From Enterococcus mundtii (GTDB lineage: Bacteria > Bacillota > Bacilli > Lactobacillales > Enterococcaceae): DNA of 64,000 nt. Under the pieces are notes generated by a model. It saw nothing but the letters and a program-made list of their open reading frames with translations. It was not told the DNA's origin and searched no databases. A program made the position numbers and the translations under genes. The DNA is taken from the NCBI RefSeq assembly GCF_002947535.1, contig NZ_PUAP01000004.1, forward strand, positions 1-64,000, read 5' to 3'. How positions within the stretch are numbered: the stretch's first letter is position 1; every line of letters starts with the position of its first letter. Shown here piece after piece: positions 18,084-26,467 of this stretch.

Positions 18084-18642
18084 ACTTGAAGCAATCCTAT
18101 TTATAGTAGGTGAAGAAGGAACGACAATCGAGGAATTGAGTGCCTTATTGACCTATACAAGAGAAGAAACGACTGCTTTAGTGGCAGAACTGGCAGCTAG
18201 TTATGACGCAAATGACAACACAGCGTTACATCTTTTTGAAACTGAAAAACAAATCGTGCTGACGACGAAAAAGGAGTTAGCACCGATCGTCAAAAGATAT
18301 GCGCAAGGGACATCGAATACCTTGTCACAAGCAGCCATCGAAACACTAGCAATCATTGCATACAAACAACCGATCACGAGAAGTGAGATCGAGTTGATTC
18401 GTGGTGTTCAAGTTTCTGGTGCGATCCAACGCTTGACTGCACACCAATTGATCGAAGAAAAAGGGCGAGTCGATGGACCAGGCCGCCCGATCCTTTACGG
18501 GACCACGAATCATTTTTTAGATTATTTTGGTCTGAGATCGCTAAATGATCTACCCGATATTCAAGATATCGAACGTTCACTGGAAGAAGACGCACCCCTT
18601 GATTTATTTTTTGATGGCGTGCATGAAGGAGAAAACGAATAA
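18067..18642 (+). CDS. scpB: Segregation and condensation protein B
   Basis: ScpB dimers bind ScpA and complete the SMC-ScpAB condensin. The 191-aa protein holds two winged-helix domains. The second carries the conserved QAAIETLAIIAYKQPITRSEIE...RGVQ block and GRPILYGTT. The ATG is inside the scpA end, with GTAGGAG eight bases upstream. It is joined to rluB by a TAATG overlap, so ribT to rluB look like one operon. Confidence 0.95.
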   Translation: MTKLSELEAILFIVGEEGTTIEELSALLTYTREETTALVAELAASYDANDNTALHLFETEKQIVLTTKKELAPIVKRYAQGTSNTLSQAAIETLAIIAYKQPITRSEIELIRGVQVSGAIQRLTAHQLIEEKGRVDGPGRPILYGTTNHFLDYFGLRSLNDLPDIQDIERSLEEDAPLDLFFDGVHEGENE

Positions 18643-19358
18643 TGGAAAGATTACAAAAAGTAATTGCTCACGCAGGAATTACCTCTCGCCGTAAAGCCGA
18701 GGAATATATTTTGGCTGGTCGAGTAAAAGTAAATGGTCAAGTCGTCAAAGAACTTGGCGTGAAAGTTGGCAAACACGATACAGTGGAAGTCGACCAAGTG
18801 CCGATCTATCAAGAAGAATATGGCTACTATATACTTTATAAGCCAAAAGGGGTCATTTCTGCAGTCGCAGATGACAAGGGTCGTAAAGTAGTGACAGACC
18901 TATTGCCAATGGTCAAAGAGCGCATCTATCCAGTAGGACGATTAGACTATGATACTTCTGGCATCCTTTTATTGACGAATGATGGTGATTTTGCGCAACG
19001 ATTGACGCATCCGAAGCATGAAGTCGATAAAGTATATGTTGCCAAAGTCAAAGGGATCGCCACTAAGTCAGCGCTGAATCCATTGACAAAAGGAATCAAA
19101 ATTGAAGGAAAGAAAACGTCACCTGCAAAGTATGCAATTTTATCTGTTGATCCTCATACGAACCATAGTATCGTAGAATTAACGATCCATGAAGGCCGTA
19201 ACCACCAAGTAAAAAACATGCTTCAAGCAGTTGGCTTACCTGTACAAAAATTAAAAAGAGAAAAATATGGTGAATTGACCTTACAAGGTTTGCGTCCTGG
19301 TGAGTATCGTGAACTGAATAAAAAAGAAATCAGTCAGTTATTGAATCAATCAAAATAA
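18642..19358 (+). CDS. rluB: 23S rRNA pseudouridine synthase RluB
   Basis: RluB converts U2605 (E. coli numbering) of 23S rRNA to pseudouridine. An S4 RNA-binding domain (LQKVIAHAGITSRRKAEEYI...GRVKVNG) occupies residues 1-60. The catalytic domain has GRLDYDTSGILLLTNDG with the catalytic aspartate, and the EGRNHQVKNML block. At 238 aa it is of normal length. The ATG overlaps the scpB stop. The short CTTAC/GTAAG hairpin at 19362-19376 is only a weak terminator. Confidence 0.93.
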   Translation: MERLQKVIAHAGITSRRKAEEYILAGRVKVNGQVVKELGVKVGKHDTVEVDQVPIYQEEYGYYILYKPKGVISAVADDKGRKVVTDLLPMVKERIYPVGRLDYDTSGILLLTNDGDFAQRLTHPKHEVDKVYVAKVKGIATKSALNPLTKGIKIEGKKTSPAKYAILSVDPHTNHSIVELTIHEGRNHQVKNMLQAVGLPVQKLKREKYGELTLQGLRPGEYRELNKKEISQLLNQSK

Positions 19359-19387
19359 AAAACTTACTTTTTGTAAGAGTAAATACC

Positions 19388-19416
19388 TTGCTTTTTTGTT
19401 ATGATATAAGTATAAT
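19388..19416 (+). promoter_or_regulatory. Promoter of the FMN riboswitch-ribU transcript
   Basis: TTGCTT (19388-19393) and TATAAT (19411-19416) are separated by exactly 17 bases, about 30 bases before the riboswitch aptamer. Confidence 0.75.
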
Positions 19417-19446
19417 GAAATAGTAAACAAAAATTAGATATGGTTC

Positions 19447-19561
19447 GTCTTCAGGGGCAGGGTGAAATTCCCGACCGGTGGTTATAGTCCACGACCTACT
19501 TTTACGAGTAGCTGAATCGGTGAAAATCCGATACCGACAGTAAAGTCTGGATAAAGAAGAT
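19447..19561 (+). ncRNA. FMN riboswitch (RFN element)
   Basis: The aptamer shows the conserved blocks of the FMN class in order: CTTCAGGGGCAGGGTGAAAT, then TCCCGACCGGTGGT, the GTCCACGACC segment, a variable hairpin, GAATCGGTGAAAATCCGATA, CCGACAGT and the closing GGATAAAGAAGA. FMN binding in this class stops expression of riboflavin genes; here the target is the riboflavin importer ribU. Confidence 0.97.
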
Positions 19562-19597
19562 AGAGCTTATTTGGCATACGTGTGTACAAATGACTCT

Positions 19598-19632
19598 AAC
19601 TCTATTTTCCCCTGCGAAAATAGAGTTTTTTT
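19598..19632 (+). terminator. Riboswitch-controlled terminator upstream of ribU
   Basis: ACTCTATTTT pairs with AAAATAGAGT around CCCCTGCG and is followed by T7. It lies 37 bases after the aptamer and 60 bases before ribU, as expected for an FMN-dependent transcription attenuator. Confidence 0.92.
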
Positions 19633-19692
19633 GTTTGTGTTTACGTGGTTGAATAGTTCGCTGAAGAGGAATCCCAACAGGAGGATTTCAAC

Positions 19693-20304
19693 ATGAAGAA
19701 CACCCGAGTACAAAAAATGGTTGCGGTCGCATTATTTGCTGCAATCGGATTGGTTTTGCAATTTTTCTCATTTCCAATCATGCCAACATTTAGCTTTTTG
19801 AAAATCGATTTTAGTGATATCCCAGTTTTGATCAGCATGTTTTTATTTGGCCCGTTAGCGGGGATCGTTACAGCGTTTTTACGTTCGATCTTACATTTGA
19901 TCATGACCGGTTTTAGTCCAGAAAATCTAGTTGGCGACGTAGCTAGTTTCTTTTCAACAGCGGTCTTTACTTTACCGATTTTCTATATCTTCAAAAGAAA
20001 CAAATACCAAAAAGGAAAAAATCAAATTTTAGGCGTGATCAGTGGAACACTTGCACTAACTGTTTTCATGAGTATTGCGAACTATTTTGTGATCACACCT
20101 CTTTATTTAACATTTTTAGGCCTAAACGCAACACAAATGTTAGGTATGCCACTGGCAAATTACATTCTGATCGGTATCGTACCATTTAACTTGATCAAAG
20201 GCTTTATCGTTAGTGTAGCATTCCTTGTCTTACACGCGAAACTGCTACCATGGTTGAGCAGAAAACAACACCAATTAGAAAAACGGCATAGCGTTGTAAA
20301 ATAA
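19693..20304 (+). CDS. ribU: Riboflavin ECF transporter S component RibU
   Basis: RibU binds riboflavin and associates with the shared EcfA-EcfA'-EcfT energising module. The 203 aa form about six membrane helices. The family start (MVAVALFAAIGLVLQFF) and the DFSDIPVLI...GPLAGIVTAFLRS substrate-site region are recognisable. The ATG follows ACAGGAGGATTTCAAC. Control by the FMN riboswitch just upstream confirms the substrate. No riboflavin biosynthesis genes adjoin it, which fits uptake rather than synthesis. Confidence 0.95.
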   Translation: MKNTRVQKMVAVALFAAIGLVLQFFSFPIMPTFSFLKIDFSDIPVLISMFLFGPLAGIVTAFLRSILHLIMTGFSPENLVGDVASFFSTAVFTLPIFYIFKRNKYQKGKNQILGVISGTLALTVFMSIANYFVITPLYLTFLGLNATQMLGMPLANYILIGIVPFNLIKGFIVSVAFLVLHAKLLPWLSRKQHQLEKRHSVVK

Positions 20305-20842
20305 AATAAACGACTCTTTTAAAAAGAGTGCGATATAGTTTAATATTGAAAATAAAAGACTTGAAAGTGGTAATCACTACTTTCAAGTCTTTTTATACTT
20401 TTTAGTTATTTATATAGAGTCTAATCAAGCTAATTTAAACGATAAAAGGTGATCAATTGAATGTATTTTCTTAAATCACACCTATTTTTTAAAGTTTTTC
20501 TTAATATTTTGTTATGAAAAAAAATTCAATAACTGACATTGTGTAAGCGTTTTATAAATCGTGTCTGAGTATTTTTTGGCTTTTTGTATAAAAATGTATT
20601 TTATACGTTTTTGCGTGAAATTCTTCTCCTTTTGTTTGTTAGATGGACCTGATATAATAGACGACGGAAACGCTACAATTAGTATGAATAAAGCATTTCA
20701 ACTAAATAATCAAAGGAGGGACAATAAACGAGGGTTTTGAATAAAACTTCTCGAATCTACTAGTTATTATTTTTGTTCTTATCATCTTTTTGATAAAATA
20801 CCGATGTGTCAAAGATTTTTGAAACGAGAAAGGAAGAAGAAA
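20305..20842. other. Non-coding stretch between ribU and the YfcC gene
   Basis: This region holds a small ACTCTTTT/AAAAGAGT hairpin near 20312, the strong terminator at 20354-20397, AT-rich DNA, and a TATAAT at 20653-20658 that is probably the -10 of the downstream promoter, though its -35 is poor. TGTAAGCGTTTTAT near 20550 resembles a catabolite-response element but fails at its last two bases. I see no gene. Confidence 0.5.
20354..20397 (+). terminator. Terminator after ribU
   Basis: AAAAGACTTGAAAGT pairs with ACTTTCAAGTCTTTT over 15 bases, with T residues following. Confidence 0.92.
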
Positions 20843-22366
20843 ATGGAACAAACAACGAAGAAGAAATTTCAAATGCCTTCAGCGTACTCGGTCTTATTCA
20901 TTATTATTGCCCTTATCGCTGTACTCACATGGTTCATCCCGGCAGGACATTACAGTGTGGATGAAGCAGGTAATATTATTGCAGGGTCTTACGAAAGAGT
21001 CCAACAAAACCCACAAGGACTTTGGGATATATTTATGGCGCCAGTCAACGGAATGTTGGGTGTACCAGCGGGTGAGTTAACGAAAGAAACACCTGCGGCA
21101 ATCCCAATTTCATTCTTTATCTTGATTGTTGGTGGTTTCTTAGGGATCATCAATAAAACCGGCGCATTAGATGCTGGGATCGCAACTGTTGTGAAACGCT
21201 TCAAAGGAAAAGAAAAAATGCTGATCCCTGTATTGATGCTTTTATTCGCTTTAGGTGGATCAACTTATGGAATGGCAGAAGAAACGATTCCATTCTATGC
21301 CTTATTGATCCCTGTCATGATGGCAGTTGGCTTTGATACAGTCACAGCAGTAGCCATCGTATTGGTCGGCTCTCAAGTGGGTTGTTTGGCATCAACAGTT
21401 AACCCATTTGCAACAGGAGTTGCCTCACAAGCCGTTGGTATTTCAATGGGTGAAGGAATCGGTCTACGTTTCTTTATGTTCGTTGTCTTACTAGCAATCT
21501 CTATTGTTTATGTTTATCGTTATGCGTCGAAAATCGAAAAAGATCCAACCAAATCTTTAGTATATAACCAACGCGAAGAAGACATGAAACATTTTGATAT
21601 CGAAGCAATCAATCGTCAAGAAATGATCACGAAGAAACAAAAACATGTCAATGTATTGTTCTTCCTTACTTTTGGTATCATGATCATTAGTTTGATTCCT
21701 TGGACAACATTGAATGAAAACTTCACTATTTTTGAATCATTGACAAACTGGTTGACTGGTCTACCAGTAGTTGGAACTGTTTTAGGTAAAAACATGTTGC
21801 CTCTAGGTGATTGGTATTTCCCTGAAATCACAATGTTATTCTTAGTAATGTCAATCGTTGTGGCAATCACTTTTGGTATGAAAGAATCTGATTTTGTCAA
21901 AGAATTCTTAGCAGGTGCTTCAGACTTGATCGGTGTAGCAATCGTTGTTGCTGTTGCTCGTGGTATCCAAGTAGTAATGAACAATGGTTTGATCACAGAT
22001 ACGATCTTACACTGGGGAGAACAAGGATTAAGCTCATTGTCATCAAGTGTCTTCTTGATCCTTACATTTATCTTCTACATCCCTATGTCATTCTTGATCC
22101 CATCAACTTCAGGCTTAGCAGCTGCTACAATGGGAATCATGGGACCAATGGGAGAATTTGCTGGTGTTGGTAAAGATCTAGTAATCACTGCTTACCAATC
22201 AGCATCTGGTTTAGTGAACTTGATCACGCCAACTTCTGCTATCGTAATGGGTGCAATCGCCATTGCCCGCTTTGATATTTCCGTTTGGTGGAAATTCACT
22301 GGGAAGTTGATTGCCATCTTATTCGTTGCCATCTGTGTGATCTTAGGTGTAGCAGCAATGTTCTAA
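20843..22366 (+). CDS. YfcC family membrane carrier
   Basis: The 507-aa protein has about twelve membrane spans and the YfcC/DcuC-superfamily signature regions: SAYSVLFIIIALIAVLTWFIPAGHY at the N-terminus, PISFFILIVGGFLGI, and STSGLAAATMGIMGP near the end. YfcC carriers are thought to move amino acids, peptides or dicarboxylates; substrate cannot be read from sequence. The next gene is a dipeptidase, so peptide or amino-acid transport is a reasonable inference. ATG 20843 with AAGGAAG is preferred over the upstream in-frame start at 20804. Confidence 0.85.
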   Translation: MEQTTKKKFQMPSAYSVLFIIIALIAVLTWFIPAGHYSVDEAGNIIAGSYERVQQNPQGLWDIFMAPVNGMLGVPAGELTKETPAAIPISFFILIVGGFLGIINKTGALDAGIATVVKRFKGKEKMLIPVLMLLFALGGSTYGMAEETIPFYALLIPVMMAVGFDTVTAVAIVLVGSQVGCLASTVNPFATGVASQAVGISMGEGIGLRFFMFVVLLAISIVYVYRYASKIEKDPTKSLVYNQREEDMKHFDIEAINRQEMITKKQKHVNVLFFLTFGIMIISLIPWTTLNENFTIFESLTNWLTGLPVVGTVLGKNMLPLGDWYFPEITMLFLVMSIVVAITFGMKESDFVKEFLAGASDLIGVAIVVAVARGIQVVMNNGLITDTILHWGEQGLSSLSSSVFLILTFIFYIPMSFLIPSTSGLAAATMGIMGPMGEFAGVGKDLVITAYQSASGLVNLITPTSAIVMGAIAIARFDISVWWKFTGKLIAILFVAICVILGVAAMF

Positions 22367-22745
22367 CCCTAGACAAATGACAGACAAAGTTCTATGATAA
22401 ATGAAGAAGCAATAGTTATTGATTGAATGAAGACACATTGATCCTTTATTCATCATGCACGATGTATCACTTGTATGTAAGAGATCGTCGGTAGAAACAA
22501 GGTCTTTGAAAAAATGAGTTACCCTGTTGATGGAATGGTGACTGATGTGTTCAGCTCCAAGAAATAAGCGACAAAACCCGAAACTAGGTTTTTGGGTTTT
22601 GTCGCTTATTTCCGAAGGAGTTGGCCTTTGCACAGAGAGTTTTGCAGATACATTAGTGTGTTAGCGACATCAAACAGTTGAACCTGTGGATCAAAGTTAT
22701 AGTTTCTGCCACAATCTTTTTTTAAATAATGAGGAGGCAAAGTTG
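22367..22745. other. Non-coding stretch between the YfcC gene and pepV
   Basis: About 190 bases of 3' untranslated sequence precede the strong hairpin at 22562-22611. The sequence before it (GGAGCTGAACAC on the minus strand, next to CGCTTATTT) resembles the tails of the hairpins near 69-152 and 56100-56190. The remainder up to pepV is its promoter and leader; no other gene is supported. Confidence 0.45.
22562..22611. terminator. Long perfect hairpin terminator before pepV
   Basis: AAATAAGCGACAAAACCC and GGGTTTTGTCGCTTATTT pair perfectly over 18 bases. A-rich and T-rich arms make it usable from both strands. It probably ends the YfcC transcript. Confidence 0.85.
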
Positions 22746-24086
22746 ATGAAACAATTTGTAACAGAACAACATCATGAACAAGCATTAGAATCATTAAGTG
22801 AGTTGATCAGAATTCCTTCTGTATTGGATGAATCTGATTCTGGTGAGGGACATCCTTTTGGGAAAAAAGTTGTAGAAGCTTTAGATAAAGTGTTAGAAAT
22901 CAGTGAAGGATTAGGATTCAAAACATTTAAAGACCCTGAAGGCTACTACGGTTATGCAGAAGTTGGCTCAGGAGATGAGTTATTTGGGATCTTATGCCAT
23001 ATGGACGTTGTTCCTGGCGGCGATGAAAAAAACTGGGAATCTAAACCTTTTGATCCAACGATCAAAGATGGTTGGTTAGTTGGCCGTGGCTCCCAAGATG
23101 ATAAAGGTCCGTCAATTGCTGCAATGTATGCAGTCAAAGCATTGATGGATGCCGGGGTAGAATTTAATACGCGTATTCGTTTTATCTTCGGAACGGACGA
23201 AGAAAATCTTTGGCGTTGTTTAGATAAATACAATGAAAAAGAAGAAGGAATCACACAAGGCTTTGCACCAGATGCAGAATTTCCTTTGATCTATGCAGAA
23301 AAAGGCTTGCTACAAGCTTACTTGACAGGTCCTGGCACAAATGAATTCTCTGTAAATGCTGGTGGGGCGTTAAACGTAGTGCCGGATTCAGCACCATATT
23401 CAGGCGAAAAATTGGCAGAAGTCAAAGCAGCGTTAACGAAACACAACTTCGATTTTGACGATCAAGGTGACTCGATCACAGTGCTAGGAAAAAGTATCCA
23501 CGCAAAAGATGCCGCAGAAGGTGTCAATGCCATTTCTCGTTTAGCGATTGCTTTATCAGAAGTCTTTGATTTTGCGCCAATCGCGTTTTTAGGACAATTA
23601 GTCCAAGAAAATGCAACCGGTGAAAATGTAGTCGGAAAGACTGTTGACGAACAATCTGGTGAGTTGACGATGAACTTCGCTAGTCTAGAAATCACACCTG
23701 AACAAACAAAAATCGGGGTGGACATGCGTATTCCTGTAACTTTCAAAAAAGACGAGCTTGTCGAAAAATTGACAGAAAAAATCAAAGCATACGATTTATC
23801 GTATGAAGAATTTGATTTCTTGGATTCATTATACGTTCCTTTGGAGAGCGAATTGATCCAAAACTTATTAGGAACGTACCGTGATATCACAGGGGATATG
23901 ACTGAGCCATTTGTTTCTGGTGGAGCAACCTTTGCGCGTACGATGAACCAATGTGTCGCTTTCGGTGCAATGTTCCCTGATACACCAGACTTCATGCACC
24001 AAGCCAATGAACGATGGGAATTGAGCAGCATGTACAAAGCGATGGAAATCTATGCAGAAGCGGTTTATCGCTTGTGTGGGAAGTAA
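22746..24086 (+). CDS. pepV: Dipeptidase PepV (M20 family)
   Basis: PepV is a cytoplasmic metallo-dipeptidase that cleaves unspecific dipeptides, the last step of peptide use. The 446-aa protein shows the M20 metal-site motifs: CHMDVVPGG, GRGSQDDKGP with the bridging aspartate, FGTDEEN with the catalytic and metal glutamates, and a late His in DFMHQANE. The central lid domain lies between. ATG 22746 follows GAGGAGG; the reading frame is open to 22686 but without a ribosome site. A terminator follows at 24127. Confidence 0.93.
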   Translation: MKQFVTEQHHEQALESLSELIRIPSVLDESDSGEGHPFGKKVVEALDKVLEISEGLGFKTFKDPEGYYGYAEVGSGDELFGILCHMDVVPGGDEKNWESKPFDPTIKDGWLVGRGSQDDKGPSIAAMYAVKALMDAGVEFNTRIRFIFGTDEENLWRCLDKYNEKEEGITQGFAPDAEFPLIYAEKGLLQAYLTGPGTNEFSVNAGGALNVVPDSAPYSGEKLAEVKAALTKHNFDFDDQGDSITVLGKSIHAKDAAEGVNAISRLAIALSEVFDFAPIAFLGQLVQENATGENVVGKTVDEQSGELTMNFASLEITPEQTKIGVDMRIPVTFKKDELVEKLTEKIKAYDLSYEEFDFLDSLYVPLESELIQNLLGTYRDITGDMTEPFVSGGATFARTMNQCVAFGAMFPDTPDFMHQANERWELSSMYKAMEIYAEAVYRLCGK

Positions 24087-24126
24087 AACATAGTTAGTCA
24101 AGAAACGAATAAGAGTCATAAAAAAT

Positions 24127-24175
24127 ATCCGCCACTATTTTGAGAAACTTTGTCAGAATAGGGGTGGATTTCTTT
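24127..24175 (+). terminator. Terminator after pepV (copy 1 of a duplicated hairpin)
   Basis: ATCCGCCACTATTTTGA pairs with TCAGAATAGGGGTGGAT, followed by TTCTTT. Loop and inner stem are almost identical to the hairpin at 25054-25096 on the other side of the toxin-antitoxin pair. Confidence 0.85.
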
Positions 24176-24305
24176 ACCATCTAAACATCCATAATTAAGC
24201 AACAAGAGTAATAGCTATTTCTCATACTCAGAAATTTTTTGGAATGTAGATACTATGATAATATGTATCTACATAAAATATATTATAAACAGAAAGGAAA
24301 AAATA

Positions 24306-24542
24306 ATGGACAAAATTCGTAAATATAAAATCAGAAAATCTGGAAATAGTGATGTAACAACAATACCAAATGAAGTAAAAGAATATATTGGAGTTAAAAC
24401 TGGAGAGTCTATTAGTTACATGTTTGATACAGATGGGGCAGTTAGGATAGTAAAAGCACAAGAGGAAATTGATATTGATACTATTGTCGACTCTGTGATG
24501 AATCAATATGATCAAGCATTGAAAGATTTGGTCGACCTATGA
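24306..24542 (+). CDS. AbrB/MazE-like antitoxin
   Basis: The 78-aa protein has a swapped-hairpin AbrB-type DNA-binding N-terminus (KIRKYKIRKSGNSDVTTIPNEVKEYIGVKTGE). An acidic C-terminal tail follows (about residues 50-78), suited to wrapping the toxin. It overlaps the Doc gene by four bases (ATGA). Such antitoxins neutralise the toxin and repress their own promoter. AGAAAGGA precedes ATG 24306; upstream in-frame codons lack a ribosome site. The AT-rich composition differs from pepV, suggesting transfer. Confidence 0.85.
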   Translation: MDKIRKYKIRKSGNSDVTTIPNEVKEYIGVKTGESISYMFDTDGAVRIVKAQEEIDIDTIVDSVMNQYDQALKDLVDL

Positions 24543-24946
24543 TATATTTGACTTCAAAACACATCATAAAGATAAATGCTAAAGTAATTTTAGCATATTC
24601 TCAAGGTGAAACAATCGGTATAAAAGATGCAACTGCACTAGATATGGCAATAAATCGACCTGCACAGTCAGTTTTTGGCAGAGATTTTTATCCTACGATA
24701 TTTGATAAAGCATCTATACTTACAATCAATTTAGCTACAAAGCATCCTTTTCATAATGGTAACAAACGTACAGCATTTGTATCGATGATTACATTTTTGC
24801 AAGCGAATGGATATACAACAACTTTTACCCAGCAAGAGGCAGTTAAATTCATTTTAGATATTACTACTAGTAAAAAAGAATTTGATGAATTAAAACGAAC
24901 TGTCTCGACTTACCTAACTCGGTCAGGAAAAGTTAATCCAAAGTAG
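24539..24946 (+). CDS. doc: Doc family (death-on-curing) toxin
   Basis: Doc toxins are Fic-fold kinases that phosphorylate EF-Tu and halt translation. The 135-aa protein carries the Doc form of the Fic motif, HPFHNGNKRT, starting at His69, where Lys replaces the second Gly of the AMP-transferring Fic motif. All catalytic positions look intact, so it should be active. It is translationally coupled to the preceding AbrB-like antitoxin. The pair is bracketed by two copies of the same hairpin, consistent with insertion downstream of pepV. Confidence 0.92.
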   Translation: MIYLTSKHIIKINAKVILAYSQGETIGIKDATALDMAINRPAQSVFGRDFYPTIFDKASILTINLATKHPFHNGNKRTAFVSMITFLQANGYTTTFTQQEAVKFILDITTSKKEFDELKRTVSTYLTRSGKVNPK

Positions 24947-25053
24947 TTTCCACATCGATTTTTCAGTTGATTGATCGTTTTCTAGAGTAAATGAGGCGAG
25001 TTCATGCACAACAGTGAATACATAAATTGAGTTTAATATAACAATGTAGGAAA

Positions 25054-25096
25054 CCACCCCTATTTTGAGAAACTTTGTCAAAATAGGGGTGGATTT
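25054..25096 (+). terminator. Terminator after the toxin gene (copy 2)
   Basis: CCACCCCTATTTTGA pairs perfectly with TCAAAATAGGGGTGG and is followed by ATTTTCATT. The loop GAAACTTTG and inner arms match the hairpin after pepV; the outer base pairs have been compensated (ATCC-GGAT there, CCACCCC-GGGGTGG here). Confidence 0.85.
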
Positions 25097-25225
25097 TCAT
25101 TGTCACTTGTTCCTCTTTTCAAAGATAACCAATAATAACATCTTACATAAAATCATTTGCAATTTTACCGTATTTTATTTAGTGTTATAGAAGTATCAAA
25201 TGAAAGATGACGGAAGGTGATGTTT

Positions 25226-25957
25226 TTGAAAATATTCAAAAGAGTCCTGATAGGATTAGTGATCGTGCTTGGATTGGGTGCTGTTGGGGGTTATTTTTAT
25301 TGGCAACAAAGTGTGTATGAACCATCAACTCAAGCAGAGCAATCATTTAAGCAAGGAGTAGATAAAGACGATTATTTATTATTCGAATCGCAAAAATCGA
25401 CGGAACATCCAATGGTGATTTTTTATCCTGGTGCGCTCGTTGAACCAGAAAGTTATAGTATATGGGCAGAGCAACTAGCAGAAAATGGCTATACGGTAGC
25501 CATTGCTAAGATGCCTTTTGAACTAGCGATCCTGAGTGGCAACAAAGCAGATAAAATCAGAGAGGACTTCAAAGATCAAGATTTTGTGATTGGAGGACAT
25601 TCTTTAGGTGGGGTAATGGCAAGTCGTTATGCGAATGCGAACATGGATGATGAACGATTAAAAGGTGTTTACTTCATGGCAAGTTATCCAGATGAAAAAG
25701 GCACGTTGTCAAAAACTGATTTACCGGTCATCAGTATTACCGGAAGTGAAGACGAAGTGATGAACCAAGAAGCAGCTGATGAAGCAAAAGCTTATTTACC
25801 TGAACAAACAGAATTTGTTTCCATTGCTGGGGGAAACCATGGCGGATTCGGTAGTTATGGTCATCAAAAAGGTGATGGTGAAGCAACAATCAGTAATAAA
25901 GACCAACAAACAGCAATCGTTACGACTATGATGAATTGGCTGAACCAAATCAAGTAA
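25226..25957 (+). CDS. Membrane-anchored alpha/beta hydrolase
   Basis: An N-terminal membrane span (about residues 7-25) is followed by an alpha/beta hydrolase domain: VIFYPGALVEPESY (oxyanion region), the nucleophile elbow GGHSLGG, an aspartate in GSEDEV, and His in GGNHGGFG. The GGNHGGFGSYG end is typical of the dienelactone-hydrolase-like alpha/beta_hydrolase_5 family. It probably acts outside the membrane; substrate unknown. GTG 25217 and ATG 25220 overlap the AAGGTGATG ribosome site, so TTG 25226 (MKIFKRVLIG) is the likelier start. Confidence 0.85.
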   Translation: MKIFKRVLIGLVIVLGLGAVGGYFYWQQSVYEPSTQAEQSFKQGVDKDDYLLFESQKSTEHPMVIFYPGALVEPESYSIWAEQLAENGYTVAIAKMPFELAILSGNKADKIREDFKDQDFVIGGHSLGGVMASRYANANMDDERLKGVYFMASYPDEKGTLSKTDLPVISITGSEDEVMNQEAADEAKAYLPEQTEFVSIAGGNHGGFGSYGHQKGDGEATISNKDQQTAIVTTMMNWLNQIK

Positions 25958-26059
25958 GAGCGTCACTTTTCGAAACGACGAAAAGGAATGATCAGCTAGT
26001 GATAGAACATGTTACAAGCTGATAGACGGATCTAGACGACGCAAAGTAAGCTCATAGAA

Positions 26060-26117
26060 AAATAAGGCATCGTCCACAAAAATTTCAAGCAGCATTTTCG
26101 TGGATGACGCCTTATTA
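26060..26117. terminator. Bidirectional terminator between hydrolase and ferredoxin
   Basis: AATAAGGCATCGTCCAC pairs with GTGGATGACGCCTTATT (one mismatch), separating two convergent genes. Confidence 0.85.
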
Positions 26118-26216
26118 CTTGAGGATAAATACGATTACCTCATCTATTTTTGGTGTGATCGAAATAACAAGTAGGTCATCGGACAGTCTCGCTAAAAGTT
26201 TGTTGTAAGAAAGCGA

Positions 26217-26438
26217 TCAATTTTCTCTTTCCAATAAGATTGCTCGAACCGGACATTTTTGATAAGCTTTGGTTACATTAGCTTCTTCTAAAGGCTGAAC
26301 GAATTGTTGATGTGCTTCTGGCTCTTGTGCAAATAGGACGATTCCTTCTTCATCATAATCAAAGATATCAGGCGCCTCGATTTGACAGAGACCACATGCG
26401 ATACAACGTTCAGGAACTAATTTACATAATAATGACAT
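26217..26438 (-). CDS. fer: Ferredoxin, single 4Fe-4S cluster
   Basis: The protein of about 73 aa carries CIACGLC and a distant CPVRAI cysteine, the four-ligand pattern of monocluster Bacillus-type ferredoxins, with the acidic middle typical of the family. It carries electrons in the cytoplasm; partner unknown. A start at 26447 is possible, but AGGATGGTGA is better placed for the second in-frame ATG at 26438. It is divergent from ypbB, and in Firmicutes a ferredoxin next to ypbB-recQ is a conserved arrangement. Confidence 0.9.
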   Translation of the reverse strand: MSLLCKLVPERCIACGLCQIEAPDIFDYDEEGIVLFAQEPEAHQQFVQPLEEANVTKAYQKCPVRAILLEREN

Positions 26439-26467
26439 ATTCACCATCCTAACGTAAGGGGATTACT

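Noticed and set aside
20548-20563. Possible catabolite-response element upstream of the YfcC gene
   Set aside because: TGTAAGCGTTTTAT lacks the final CA of the consensus and its symmetry is poor.
23462-24037. Minus-strand frame of 191 codons
   Set aside because: It is the reverse-strand shadow of pepV, without a ribosome site or protein-like pattern.
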